The notes: a model not told the origin generated them from the sequence alone. Shown: positions 1-8,135, counted from the first letter of the stretch. The stretch: DNA of 32,349 bases from Donghicola tyrosinivorans (GCF_003003355.1 NZ_PVTQ01000027.1:1-32349), one strand, 5' to 3'. Numbers and translations are program-made.

Positions 1-10
1 CAGGGCTGCG

Positions 11-110
11 ATATCTGAGGTCTCCGCCCTGTCAGGCTTTGCTCCAGTCGCTCCCAATGGTGACACTTCTGCTTTGCAAGCCGGGTGACATTTCTGAATG
101 GTTGCAACAA
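11..110. repeat. Left copy of ~100-bp imperfect direct repeat (IS-end-like)
   Basis: This copy pairs with 546-645 at a constant offset of 535 bp and no indels. Identical blocks include the 28 bp at 16-43 (551-578) and GTGACACTTCTGCTTTGCAA at 60-79 (595-614). Inside the copy a subrepeat recurs: GTGACACTTCTGCTTTGCAA at 60 and GTGACATTTCTGAATGGTTG at 85. Multiple short subrepeats at an end are typical of some insertion sequences (IS21-like). The family assignment is inference. Confidence 0.6.
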
Positions 111-191
111 CCATTGTAGTTGGGGTGCGCGCTACCATCAAGCGCGGCTCCCAGTAGAAAACAGCGGGTTATCTAATGGAGAGACGCTGCC

Positions 192-427
192 ATGGGAACG
201 GTTTACAATCAACTGAGCATCAATGAGCGCGTGCAGATCGAGCGCTGGAGGCTTGCAAAAATCCCTGTCCGGGAGATGGCCCGCGTTCTGAAACGATCAA
301 AGGCCACGATCACCGCTGGTTCGAGGTCCGCGGGCCGCCCTGGACGCATGCCGCGATCACAGAGAACAAGCACCTGAGCGCCGTGCCCGAGCATATCAAG
401 GCCGAGCAAGAGAACGCGCCGCCGTAG
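192..427 (+). pseudogene. IS30-like transposase remnant (N-terminus only, frame broken)
   Basis: The first ~41 codons from ATG 192 read as the N-terminal helix-turn-helix of IS30-family transposases: MGTVYNQLSINERVQIE, then a conserved arrangement ending in KRSKATI. After about base 315 the similarity stops. The original frame closes at 377, while another frame stays open from about 317 to the TAG at 425-427 without a recognisable domain. The DDE catalytic core (normally ~300 aa) is absent, so the gene cannot encode an active transposase. It lies between two direct repeats (11-110 and 546-645), consistent with decay of an insertion followed by internal deletion. The family is judged from the N-terminal motif only. 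Confidence 0.6.
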
Positions 428-545
428 AAGAAGCGCGCAGGCAGACAACGCACCGTCTACGAGCCGACCGGTCGCCGCAACGCCGGTTGGAACTCCGTGG
501 CCGATCGCAATCGCAAGGCCACACGCGCAACCGGTCAGGCCTCTG

Positions 546-645
546 ATATATGAGGTCTCCGCCCTGTCAGGCTTTGCTACCCTCCCACATCAGAGTGACA
601 CTTCTGCTTTGCAAACCACGCGACACTTCAACTTGGTTGCAGCAA
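546..645. repeat. Right copy of ~100-bp imperfect direct repeat
   Basis: Second copy of the repeat at 11-110. It ends four bases before the stop codon of the minus-strand PAP2 gene (CTA at 649-651), so the repeat abuts the gene's 3' end. The 428-545 stretch between the transposase relic and this copy shows no recognisable gene. Confidence 0.6.
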
Positions 646-648
646 TCC

Positions 649-1350
649 CTAACTCTCGATCCGGCCCCGCCGTGCCATGTGTTCGGCCAGCATGGCCACG
701 CCCAAGGCCCACGCGGCCCCCAGTGACCAGCCTGCCAGCACATCGGACGGCCAATGGACCCCTAAATAGACGCGGCTGACCCCGACCAACAGCGCCAGGA
801 TGCCCGCCAACACGATGTAAAACCTGCGGATGCTGGCGCGAGGCTCGGCCCGTCCCAGCATGACCGCCAGCGTCAAATACGTCACGGCGGCCATCATCGA
901 ATGGCCTGATGGAAAGGACGAGGACGAGACCTCGACCGCGTGAGAGACCAGATCGGGGCGCGGACGGTCAAACCCGAATTTCGCCAGACCCGAGATCACC
1001 TGCCCGCCCACAATCGCCAGCCCCAGAAACGCCGCCGAGGCTTTTTGGCGGGCCAGTATCAGGTAGGTCATCACCGACAGGGTCATCACGGTCAGCACAG
1101 TCACGCCACCCAAAGCGGTCAGATCGCGCATGGCAATCTCTATCTCGGGGCCGCCGATGGGATTGTCGGGTTGTCCGGCTACGCGGAGCGCCAGCAGGAC
1201 GGTTTCGTCAAAGCTGTGCAGATCGCCTTCGCTCATCTCTTCAGCCACCCCGACAAAGCCCCAAAGCGCGCCCGCACTCAGCGCGATCATGGTCAGGGTG
1301 CGGGTCTCATACCGCTGGATTAGGGTCGTTAGGATGGGAACGCGGATCAT
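649..1350 (-). CDS. PAP2-family membrane phosphatase
   Basis: A 233-aa integral membrane protein with the three phosphatase motifs of the PAP2/type-2 phosphatidic acid phosphatase superfamily: KFGFDRPRP (about residues 124-132), FPSGH (about 146-150) and SRVYLGVHWPSD (about 193-204). The Arg, the two His and the Asp of the catalytic site are all present. About five or six hydrophobic segments surround them. Family members dephosphorylate lipid phosphates such as phosphatidic acid or undecaprenyl pyrophosphate at the membrane; which substrate applies here cannot be told. The ATG at 1350 is preceded by AAAGAGG. It follows the small membrane gene at 1411-1707 on the same strand, 60 bp apart. Confidence 0.9.
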   Translation of the reverse strand: MIRVPILTTLIQRYETRTLTMIALSAGALWGFVGVAEEMSEGDLHSFDETVLLALRVAGQPDNPIGGPEIEIAMRDLTALGGVTVLTVMTLSVMTYLILARQKASAAFLGLAIVGGQVISGLAKFGFDRPRPDLVSHAVEVSSSSFPSGHSMMAAVTYLTLAVMLGRAEPRASIRRFYIVLAGILALLVGVSRVYLGVHWPSDVLAGWSLGAAWALGVAMLAEHMARRGRIES

Positions 1351-1396
1351 TTGGCCTCTTTGAGGAAATGTGTCACTTGGAAACGCGGGGACAGGG

Positions 1397-1413
1397 TAAG
1401 CGGTTCCCGCTTA
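1397..1413 (-). terminator. Stem-loop at the 3' end of the small membrane gene
   Basis: A perfect 7-bp stem (TAAGCGG / CCGCTTA) with a 3-nt loop TTC. It overlaps the stop codon of the upstream minus-strand gene (TTA at 1411-1413). No T-run follows, so it may be an mRNA-stabilising hairpin rather than a terminator. Confidence 0.3.
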
Positions 1414-1707
1414 ACGCCTTTTGCGCTGCAGTTTGGGCCTGCGTTTGCGCTTTGGCTTGGCGGGAACGGCTGGCGGTTCCGCAGAGGGGAACAGGTTGCC
1501 AACCCATTGGAGCAAGGCAAACGGCCACAAAAGGCCGAACAGCATCATGATCAGCACTTCGATAGGGCTGTCCACATCCCTTTCGTCCGGAATGGTCGGC
1601 CCGCCCCTGAACAGAATCCACATCCCGTGGATGAAAGCCCCCAGCAGGTAGACCCCCAGCCAAGTGGGTGCGTGGTCTATAATCGAGTCGAGCGCTGTCT
1701 GTTCCAT
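1411..1707 (-). CDS. Small membrane protein, unknown function
   Basis: A 98-aa protein from the ATG at 1707, which is preceded by GAGAGAGG. An in-frame start at 1755 would add 16 residues and is less likely. It has two hydrophobic segments (about residues 16-32 and 50-72), separated by a charged stretch with PDERDVDSP, and a very basic, proline-rich tail ending KPKRKRRPKLQRKRR. I do not recognise a family. Codon use and the ribosome site suggest a real gene. It lies 60 bp upstream of the PAP2 gene on the same strand and may be cotranscribed with it. Confidence 0.6.
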   Translation of the reverse strand: MEQTALDSIIDHAPTWLGVYLLGAFIHGMWILFRGGPTIPDERDVDSPIEVLIMMLFGLLWPFALLQWVGNLFPSAEPPAVPAKPKRKRRPKLQRKRR

Positions 1708-1864
1708 ACCCTCTCTCGTAGCAAGCTGAGCTGGGTTGGAAAAGATGTGTGGCAACTGGTCGCGTCGGGCTTCCGGGGCGCACTTGGCTTGCGGAATGAA
1801 TCAGTCAGAACGTGCGTTGTTATGGTGAAGGGCCTGCCCACTGCCCGCTATTGTTATATGTAAG

Positions 1865-1892
1865 ATTATGATTTTTATATAGAAATTATAAT
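1865..1892. promoter_or_regulatory. 28-bp AT-rich near-palindrome, candidate operator of the polyol operon
   Basis: Twelve of the 14 half-site positions are complementary (half-site ATTATgATTTtTAT). It lies 23 bp upstream of a candidate -35 box in the otherwise gene-free 1708-1993 interval. A DNA-binding SorC-type regulator is encoded as the last gene of the downstream operon (8774-10846), so this is the obvious operator candidate. The dyad is seen; the link to the regulator is inferred. Confidence 0.5.
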
Positions 1893-1915
1893 GAATAACT
1901 TTTTCTATTTTTGCT

Positions 1916-1946
1916 TTGACAAAAGTCAGCACACCGTGCGTATGAT
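1916..1946 (+). promoter_or_regulatory. Candidate sigma-70 promoter of the polyol operon
   Basis: TTGACA at 1916-1921 is a consensus -35. The best -10 is TATGAT at 1941-1946 (spacing 19) or CGTATG two bases earlier (spacing 17). The ATPase GTG start is at 1994, leaving a leader of roughly 40 nt. The rest of 1708-1993 is AT-rich and holds no credible gene. Confidence 0.5.
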
Positions 1947-1993
1947 GTGTCCGAGGAAGGGTTCGCCCTTAGGGAGATTTATCGGAGGACGCC

Positions 1994-3475
1994 GTGGCAG
2001 ATGCTCTGCTTGAGGTGAACGGGCTGCGAAAGCAGTTCGGGGGTGTTGTTGCGCTGAGCAATGGCCGGTTCGTTTTGCAGCCTGGATCCGTCCATGCGCT
2101 GTGCGGCGGGAACGGTGCGGGCAAGTCGACATTTCTAACCATCGTCATGGGAATTCAGGACCGCGATGGCGGCGTGATCCGGCGCAACGGCAAAGAGGTG
2201 CACTTTGAAAAGCCCTCGGATGCCTTGGACGCTGGCATCAGCATCATCGAGCAGGAACTTTCTCCCGTGCCAGCCATGTCCGTGGCCGAGAACATTTATC
2301 TGGGGCGCGAGCCTGCGGGTTTTCTGGGCCGGATCGATTTTGCCACCATGAACAAGAATGCGCAGGCGTTGCTGGATGAGCTGCATTTCGACATCTCGGC
2401 CAAGTCGCTGATGATGGACCTCACGGTCGCCGAATTGCAGTTGGTCGAGATTGCAAAGGCTCTGTCCTATGACGCCGAGGTGATCATCATGGACGAGCCG
2501 ACCTCGGCCCTTGGTGAGGCTGAGGCAGACCAGTTGTTCGCTGCAATTGAACGCCTGAAAGCGGCAGGCAAAGGGATTATCTATGTCAGCCACCGCCTGT
2601 CCGAGATTTTCCGCATCGCTGACAGCTACACAGTTTTCCGTGACGGGGCCTTTGTGGGCGATGGCGCGATTGCCGATGTGACCCGCGAAAGCCTGATCCA
2701 GATGATTGTGGGACGCCCCCTGACGGAAGAGTTCATCAAGGAAAACACCCCCACTGAAGAAGTGACGCTGAAGGTACAAGACCTGAACACGCGCGGCTGG
2801 GTGCGGGACATCAGCTTTGAGGCGCGGCGCGGGGAAATTCTGGCGTTCTATGGCCTGATGGGATCGGGCCGCAGTGAGGTATTCGAACGCCTGTTCGGCA
2901 TGTCCCCGAATGAAGGCGGCACGATCTCTCTGTTCGGGCAGGCGGTGGATTTCGCCTCGCCCAAGCAGGCGATTGATGGCGGTCTAGCCTTCGTGACCGA
3001 GGATCGAAAAGGCACCGGCTTGGTCCTTAGCGGTGATGTGCGGGCCAACATCTGCCTTGCGCAGTTGGAGCAGTTGTCGCGCGGCCAAGCCATGCAATCC
3101 CGTCTTGAGGCGGACGCCGCCCAAAAGATGATCGAGATGTTCGGGATCAAGACCGCCTCGGACCGGCTAGAGGTCTCGGGCCTGTCGGGGGGAAACCAGC
3201 AAAAGGTAGTCTTGGGCCGGTGGTTCCTGACCAACCCCAAAGTGCTGCTGCTGGATGAGCCCACACGCGGCGTCGATGTGGGCGCAAAGCGGGAAATCTA
3301 CCGGATCATGTCCGATTTTGCCGCCGCGGGCGGGACAGTGATCATGATCAGCTCGGAAACCGATGAGGTTCTGGGGATGGCCGACCGCGTGGTCGTGCTG
3401 CGAGACGGACGCATCAGCGGCACGCTGGATCGGGCGCAATTGTCAGCGGAAACGCTGGTCCACTTGGCAGCCTGA
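1994..3475 (+). CDS. Sugar/polyol ABC importer, double ATPase subunit
   Basis: A 493-aa protein with two ABC ATPase domains in tandem, the architecture of RbsA/XylG/MglA sugar importers. The first domain has Walker A GGNGAGKST (38-46; the usual Glu is Gly) and Walker B VIIMDEPTSA (163-172). The second has the degenerate P-loop GLMGSGRSE (287-295) usual for this family, a canonical signature LSGGNQQKV (397-405) and LLLDEPTRGVD (418-428). It powers uptake through the permease at 3490 using the binding protein at 4593. Translation starts at GTG 1994, six bases after GGAGG at 1984-1988. It is the first gene of the operon that continues with an SDR and DhaK/DhaL kinases, so a sugar alcohol or short ketose is the likely cargo. 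Confidence 0.92.
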   Translation: MADALLEVNGLRKQFGGVVALSNGRFVLQPGSVHALCGGNGAGKSTFLTIVMGIQDRDGGVIRRNGKEVHFEKPSDALDAGISIIEQELSPVPAMSVAENIYLGREPAGFLGRIDFATMNKNAQALLDELHFDISAKSLMMDLTVAELQLVEIAKALSYDAEVIIMDEPTSALGEAEADQLFAAIERLKAAGKGIIYVSHRLSEIFRIADSYTVFRDGAFVGDGAIADVTRESLIQMIVGRPLTEEFIKENTPTEEVTLKVQDLNTRGWVRDISFEARRGEILAFYGLMGSGRSEVFERLFGMSPNEGGTISLFGQAVDFASPKQAIDGGLAFVTEDRKGTGLVLSGDVRANICLAQLEQLSRGQAMQSRLEADAAQKMIEMFGIKTASDRLEVSGLSGGNQQKVVLGRWFLTNPKVLLLDEPTRGVDVGAKREIYRIMSDFAAAGGTVIMISSETDEVLGMADRVVVLRDGRISGTLDRAQLSAETLVHLAA

Positions 3476-3489
3476 GCGGGGGAAAGACA

Positions 3490-4509
3490 ATGACGGTAAA
3501 GGGAGACGCCCTGATGACGGCGCAGACAGACAAACAACGCGATGCGCGGGCGATGGCGACCGAGTTCGCCCAGAAATACGGAATCCTGCTGGCGCTGGTG
3601 CTGGTCTGCGTGATCCTGACCTTTGCGAACGAATACTTCCTGACGGGGCGCAACATCATCAACGTCCTGCGTCAGACGGCGATCAACGGCATTCTGGCGA
3701 TCGGGATGACCTTTGTAATCCTCACGCGGGGAATTGACCTGTCGGTTGGCTCGGTCGTGGCGCTGGCAGGGGTTGTGTCGGCCTCACTGGCGACGACCTC
3801 GACCACCGCTGGGATCGCGGGTGCGCCCTACCCTGCTTTGCTGGCGCTGCTGGCCGGTCTGATCGTGGGCGTCGCGGCGGGCTGGGTGAACGGCATCATC
3901 GTGTCGCGCTACCGCGTGCCTGCCTTTGTGGCGACGCTGGGGATGCTGTCGGCGGCGCGGGGTCTAACGCTGCTGTATGCAGGAGGCAAGCCGGTGCCCG
4001 CCCTGACCGATGGCTACCGCTACATCGGGACGGGCGACATTTTGGGCGTTCCCATGCCGGTCGTGATCTTTGCTGCCGTGTTTTTTGTGGCCCTCTGGGT
4101 GCTGTCGCAATCGCGCTTTGGCCGTCAGGTCTATGCGGCGGGCGGCAACCCCCATGCGGCACGGGTCTCGGGCATCAACGTGAACCGCGTCAAGCTGATG
4201 GTCTATGTGATCTCGGGCGGATTGGCGGGCCTTGCGGGGATGATTTTGGCGGCGCGGACAGGCTCGGCCCTGACGCAGGCAGGCATCGCCTATGAGCTGG
4301 ACGCCATCGCGGCGGTGGTCATCGGCGGCACGTCCCTGTCGGGCGGCGTGGGCAAGGTCACAGGCACCCTGATCGGAGCGCTGCTGATCGCGGTGGTGAA
4401 CAACGGTTTGGATCTGATGGGGGTGGAATCCTACTACCAGCAGGTCATCAAGGGCGGCTTGATCGTAGCGGCAGTCATGCTGGATCAGGCGCGGCACAAA
4501 CAAAGCTGA
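3490..4509 (+). CDS. Sugar/polyol ABC importer, permease
   Basis: A 339-aa polytopic membrane protein of the RbsC/BPD_transp_2 type. It has about eight to ten hydrophobic segments and the family signature around GMTFVILTRGIDLSVGSV (near residues 77-94). A later stretch, AVVIGGTSLSGGVG, is also typical. It forms the translocation channel driven by the ATPase encoded 14 bp upstream. Two starts are possible: ATG 3490 (GGGGG upstream) and ATG 3514 (GGGAG upstream); the first gives the length used here. Cargo is inferred only from the downstream catabolic genes. Confidence 0.9.
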   Translation: MTVKGDALMTAQTDKQRDARAMATEFAQKYGILLALVLVCVILTFANEYFLTGRNIINVLRQTAINGILAIGMTFVILTRGIDLSVGSVVALAGVVSASLATTSTTAGIAGAPYPALLALLAGLIVGVAAGWVNGIIVSRYRVPAFVATLGMLSAARGLTLLYAGGKPVPALTDGYRYIGTGDILGVPMPVVIFAAVFFVALWVLSQSRFGRQVYAAGGNPHAARVSGINVNRVKLMVYVISGGLAGLAGMILAARTGSALTQAGIAYELDAIAAVVIGGTSLSGGVGKVTGTLIGALLIAVVNNGLDLMGVESYYQQVIKGGLIVAAVMLDQARHKQS

Positions 4510-4534
4510 AGGCATTGAAATTTAACGAATTTGT

Positions 4535-4554
4535 CGCCTGCCCCATCGCAGGCG
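4535..4554 (+). other. Intercistronic stem-loop between permease and binding-protein genes
   Basis: A perfect 7-bp stem (CGCCTGC / GCAGGCG) with a 6-nt loop, in the 83-nt gap after the permease. No T-run follows. Such hairpins often protect mRNA ends, so it may help raise binding-protein levels. Confidence 0.4.
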
Positions 4555-4592
4555 GACAGGTGAACTGTGCAAACTTAAGGGAGGAGCACATT

Positions 4593-5579
4593 ATGATTAA
4601 GGCACTTAAGACCATGACCGCCGCGACGGCGATCCTTGCAGGAACTACTGCATTTGCGGCGGACACCCCCAAGATCGGCGCCGCCGTTTACGGCCTGAAC
4701 GCAGAATTCATGCAGATCTGGGCCGCGGCGCTGGAAAACCACCCCGCTGTGAAAGAAGGCAAGGTCGAAGTGACTGTCTTTGACGGCCGCTATGATGCGC
4801 TGGTCCAGCAGGAACAGTTCGAGACCATGATCACCCAAGGCTATGACGCGATCATCTTTGTTCCGATTGACATCGAAGCAGGCGCGACCGCCGTGCAACT
4901 GGCCGCTGATGAGGGCATTCCGGTCTTCGGCTCGAACACCCGTGTGAACAGCGACCAGCTGACCGCCTATGTGGGCTCGGACGATGTGCAGTCCGGCTAT
5001 ATGGAGGCGAAATACGTGCTGGATCAGATCGGCTGCACCGGCAACGTGGTGATCATCGAAGGCCCCATCGGCCAGTCGGCGCAAATCCAGCGTCTGGAAG
5101 GCAACCAGAAGGCTCTGGCCGAATGCCCCGACGTGAAGGTTGTTGAACAGCAAACCGCCAACTGGTCCCGCGCCGAGGCGCAGACGCTGATGGAAAACTG
5201 GCTGACTGCCCACCCCGGTGAGATCGCAGGCATCATCGGCCAGAATGATGAAATGGCCCTTGGCGCGATCGAGGCGGTCAAGGCCGCTGGCCTGAACGTC
5301 AGCGACTTTGCCATCGCGGGTATTGACGGTGTGACCGACGCGCTGCTGGCGGTGAAAGCGGGGGATATGGCCTCGATCCTTCAGGATGGTGCGGCGCAGG
5401 CGCAGGGCGCGCTGGACCTTGCTATCAAGGCGGTTCAGCCCGACTATGAACCTATGTCGCCCATCTGGGAGGCCTATCCCGACATGCCGTGGAACGGTGG
5501 CGCGGATGCAGAATACAGTGTGCCGTGGACGCCTGTGACCCTCGATAACGTCGACGCCCTGCTAGAGCTGCGCCAGTAA
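4593..5579 (+). CDS. Periplasmic sugar/polyol-binding protein of the ABC importer
   Basis: A 328-aa protein of the ribose-binding type (Peripla_BP_4, PF13407 fold). A signal peptide runs from MIKALKTM to ...TTAFA, with likely cleavage after AFA. The mature chain begins ADTPKIGAAVYGLNAEF, typical of the first beta strand and ligand pocket. The ATG at 4593 has a strong site, GGGAGGAG, at 4579-4586. An in-frame ATG 78 bases upstream lacks one and would bury the signal peptide. The protein should capture the ligand in the periplasm and deliver it to the 3490 permease. PF13407 binding proteins include the tetritol-binding ones studied in mycobacteria, which fits the downstream genes but does not prove the ligand. 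Confidence 0.9.
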   Translation: MIKALKTMTAATAILAGTTAFAADTPKIGAAVYGLNAEFMQIWAAALENHPAVKEGKVEVTVFDGRYDALVQQEQFETMITQGYDAIIFVPIDIEAGATAVQLAADEGIPVFGSNTRVNSDQLTAYVGSDDVQSGYMEAKYVLDQIGCTGNVVIIEGPIGQSAQIQRLEGNQKALAECPDVKVVEQQTANWSRAEAQTLMENWLTAHPGEIAGIIGQNDEMALGAIEAVKAAGLNVSDFAIAGIDGVTDALLAVKAGDMASILQDGAAQAQGALDLAIKAVQPDYEPMSPIWEAYPDMPWNGGADAEYSVPWTPVTLDNVDALLELRQ

Positions 5580-5593
5580 GCGCGGCCCTGGTG

Positions 5594-5641
5594 CCCTGCC
5601 CGGCTGCATTGAATGCTCCCCAACCCGGGCAGGGTTTCTTT
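5594..5641 (+). terminator. Terminator or attenuator between transport and catabolic genes
   Basis: CCCTGCCCGG (5594-5603) pairs perfectly with CCGGGCAGGG (5625-5634), followed by TTTCTTT. The loop is 21 nt. Since the SDR starts only 26 bp later with no obvious promoter, this is best read as a partial terminator that sets a lower level for the catabolic genes. Confidence 0.6.
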
Positions 5642-5666
5642 AAACCGATTTTCAAAGAGGACAGTC

Positions 5667-6437
5667 ATGGTGACCGGACCTGCAACACTTGATTTCAACT
5701 TTCCGCTGACCGGCAAGACTGCCCTTGTGACCGGCGCGGCCTCTGGCATCGGCGCCGCGATTTCCGAGGCCTTCGCCGCCAAAGGTGTGCGCGTGGCCGT
5801 AGTTGATTTGAACGAAGACGCCGCCAAAGCCAAAGCGCAGGAACTGGGTCACGGCGCGATTGCGGTGGCTTGTAACGTGGCCGACGGGGCCTCGGTCCAA
5901 GCTGCGGTGGATGCGGTGAACGCAGCCTTCGGCGGCATCGACATTTTGGTGAACAGCGCAGGCATCGCTGCCCTTGCCCCCGCCGAGGATATTGACCACG
6001 GCGCTTGGCAGCGCACGCTGGACATCAACCTGACCGGCACTTTCCTGATGGCGCAGGCCGTGGGCCGCGTGATGATCGCCCAAGGCTCGGGCCGGATCAT
6101 CAACCTTGCCTCGCAGGCGGGATCGGTGGCGATTGACGAACATGTGGCCTATTGCGCCTCAAAATTCGGGGTCATCGGCGTCACCAAAACGCTGGCGCTG
6201 GAGTGGGGCGAATTCGGGATCACCGTGAACTCGATCTCTCCGACCGTGGTCCTGACCGAGCTTGGAAAATCCGCGTGGGCCGGTGCCAAGGGCGAGGCGA
6301 TGATTGGCCAGATCCCCACAGGCCGTTTTGCCGAGCCGTGCGAGATTGCAGCAGCGGCGGTGTTTCTGGCCTCGGATGCGACGGGCATGTTCAACGGGGC
6401 CGATCTGATCATCGATGGCGGCTTTACTGTTAAATAA
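5667..6437 (+). CDS. Short-chain dehydrogenase, probable polyol (tetritol-type) dehydrogenase
   Basis: A 256-aa classical SDR. It has the cofactor motif GAASGIG (23-29), NSAG (96-99) and the catalytic set Ser149, Tyr162 and Lys166 (YCASK). The Asp at the end of beta-2 (VAVVDLN) predicts NAD+ preference. The start is ATG 5667, after AAAGAGG. The block around EHVAYCASKFGVIGVTKTLA, then ISPTVVLTELGK, resembles SDRs that travel with DhaKL kinases, such as mycobacterial D-threitol dehydrogenase and Listeria GolD. It probably oxidises the imported polyol to a ketose for the kinases encoded next. D-threitol, erythritol, glycerol or another polyol cannot be distinguished from sequence alone. Confidence 0.8.
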   Translation: MVTGPATLDFNFPLTGKTALVTGAASGIGAAISEAFAAKGVRVAVVDLNEDAAKAKAQELGHGAIAVACNVADGASVQAAVDAVNAAFGGIDILVNSAGIAALAPAEDIDHGAWQRTLDINLTGTFLMAQAVGRVMIAQGSGRIINLASQAGSVAIDEHVAYCASKFGVIGVTKTLALEWGEFGITVNSISPTVVLTELGKSAWAGAKGEAMIGQIPTGRFAEPCEIAAAAVFLASDATGMFNGADLIIDGGFTVK

Positions 6438-6447
6438 GGAATTTCCG

Positions 6448-7446
6448 ATGCAACGTTTTCTGAACAACCCCGACGATATCGTTGATGAAACGGTTGCCGG
6501 ATTTGTCCGCGCCCACCGCGATCTGGTGCGCCTGTCGCCCGATAATGCGCGGGTGGTGGTGTCCCAATCCGCGCCGCAGCAGGGGCGGGTGGGTATCGTG
6601 ACGGGCGGCGGCTCGGGGCATGAGCCTGCGTTTATCGGCTATACGGGGCGCAATCTGGTGGATGCGGTCGCCGTGGGCGAGCTGTTCTCATCCCCCACCG
6701 CGAAAAGCTTTCACGACGCGATCTGTGCGGTAGATGGCGGGGCCGGTGTGGCGGTGCTGTATGGCAACTACGCGGGCGACAACATGAACGTCAAAATGGC
6801 CCGCAAAATGGCCAAGAAAGACGGGATCGATGTGGATACCGTTGTCGCCAACGACGACGTGTGTTCCGCCCCCTTGGCCGAGCGGGAAAAGCGGCGCGGG
6901 GTGGCTGGCGAGATTTTCATGTGGAAGATCGGCGGCGCGAAGGCGGCCAGTGGCGCATCGCTGCCTGAGGTCATCGGCGCGGCGCAAAAGGCCATCGATA
7001 ACTGCCGTTCCATCGGTGTCGGTCTTGGCCCCTGCACCCTGCCCCAAGTGGGCCATCCGAACTTTGAGATAGAACCCGGCAAGATGGAGCTTGGCATCGG
7101 CCACCACGGCGAACCCGGTATGCGCGTCGAAGACCTGCGCACTGCCAATGAGGTTGCCGATGAGATGGTCAAAATCGTACTGGATGATCACGATCTGCCC
7201 GATGGCACCGAAGTGGCCGTTCTGGTCTCGGGCCTTGGGGCGACGCCGGTGAATGAGCTTTATGTGCTCTATGACCGGATCGAACAGCAGATCGAAGCGC
7301 GGGGCCTGAAGGTCTATCGGCCCTTCGTGGGCAACTACTTTACCTCGCTGGAAATGGTCGGCGCGACCCTGACGGTCATGGCGCTGGATGACGAGCTTAA
7401 GGCCCTTTTGGACCATGACGCCGCCAGCCCCGGCCTGACCACCTGA
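6448..7446 (+). CDS. DhaK-type ketose kinase, substrate-binding subunit
   Basis: A 332-aa single-domain DhaK (DAK1). The substrate residues are present: His58 in GGGSGHEP, Asp111 in YGNYAGD, and the His that forms the covalent hemiaminal with the ketose (His220 in GHHGEPG). It starts at ATG 6448 (AAGGA upstream), 10 bp after the SDR. It should bind dihydroxyacetone or erythrulose and receive phosphate from the ADP/ATP-carrying DhaL encoded at 7458. No DhaM (PTS phosphodonor) gene is in the window, so an ATP-dependent DhaKL as in L-erythrulose kinase is likelier than the E. coli PTS type. The tetrulose-phosphate isomerases of the known tetritol pathway were not found here. Confidence 0.9.
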   Translation: MQRFLNNPDDIVDETVAGFVRAHRDLVRLSPDNARVVVSQSAPQQGRVGIVTGGGSGHEPAFIGYTGRNLVDAVAVGELFSSPTAKSFHDAICAVDGGAGVAVLYGNYAGDNMNVKMARKMAKKDGIDVDTVVANDDVCSAPLAEREKRRGVAGEIFMWKIGGAKAASGASLPEVIGAAQKAIDNCRSIGVGLGPCTLPQVGHPNFEIEPGKMELGIGHHGEPGMRVEDLRTANEVADEMVKIVLDDHDLPDGTEVAVLVSGLGATPVNELYVLYDRIEQQIEARGLKVYRPFVGNYFTSLEMVGATLTVMALDDELKALLDHDAASPGLTT

Positions 7447-7457
7447 AAGGAACCAAT

Positions 7458-8096
7458 ATGACAGCCATCACGAACAAGGGCAGCGGTCCCATCATTCAGG
7501 AGATCGCCGCCGTTATCGTTGAAAACAAAGCCTATCTGTCCGAGATCGACGGCAAGATCGGGGACGGTGATCACGGGGTCAACATGGCCAAGGGCTTTGG
7601 CCGCGCCTCTGACCGGATCAGCGCCGAGGATACGCTGACCGATGCCATGCAGACCCTGTCTGATGTTCTGATGGCCGAGATTGGCGGCTCGATGGGGCCG
7701 CTTTACGGGATGATGTTTTCCGACATGGCAGACCATCTGGAGGATACGGACCAGATTGATGCCGCTGTCTTCGGGGCGATGTTGCGCGCGGGTCTGGAGG
7801 GCGTGCAGGAAATAGGCTCGGCCTCGGTCGGGGACAAGACTCTGCTGGACACCTTTGTGCCCGCGCTAGAGGCCTATGACTCGGCACTGGCTGGCGGCGC
7901 AGATTTCGCTGCCGCATTGGATGCTATGAAAGCCGCCGCCGCCACAGGGCGGGACAGCACCATTGATATGGTTGCAAAAATTGGGCGCTCGGCCCGTTTG
8001 GGGGAACGTTCGCGCGGGGTGCTGGATGCGGGGGCCACGTCCTGTTGCATGATCCTGACCGGCTTTGCCGACGGGATTAAAACGCGCCTGACATAA
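7458..8096 (+). CDS. DhaL-type kinase subunit 1 (nucleotide-binding)
   Basis: A 212-aa DhaL (DAK2) domain. The Mg-nucleotide-binding aspartates are conserved as Asp31, Asp36 and Asp38 in DGKIGDGDHG. Other family motifs are GPLYGMMF, GDKTLLD and LGERSRG. The C-terminal motif usually written GHxDPGA is altered to GVLDAGA (His to Leu, Pro to Ala), unlike the second DhaL at 8136. It is translated 11 bp after DhaK (AAAGGA upstream of ATG 7458) and probably forms the DhaK-DhaL kinase with that protein. Whether the altered motif affects nucleotide binding or only specificity is unknown. Confidence 0.88.
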   Translation: MTAITNKGSGPIIQEIAAVIVENKAYLSEIDGKIGDGDHGVNMAKGFGRASDRISAEDTLTDAMQTLSDVLMAEIGGSMGPLYGMMFSDMADHLEDTDQIDAAVFGAMLRAGLEGVQEIGSASVGDKTLLDTFVPALEAYDSALAGGADFAAALDAMKAAAATGRDSTIDMVAKIGRSARLGERSRGVLDAGATSCCMILTGFADGIKTRLT

Positions 8097-8135
8097 CCGC
8101 TTGCAAAGGCGCTGCGGGAAGGATCATCTTGCACC

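Noticed and set aside
192-377. A functional small DNA-binding protein from the IS30-like frame
   Set aside because: Only the transposase N-terminus is kept, the frame is disrupted, and the flanking direct repeats indicate a decayed insertion.
1-650. CRISPR-like repeat structure
   Set aside because: Only two long copies, no regular short spacers and no cas genes in the window.
1708-1993. A riboswitch in the leader of the polyol operon
   Set aside because: The predicted leader is only about 40 nt from the best promoter to the GTG start, too short for a known aptamer plus expression platform.
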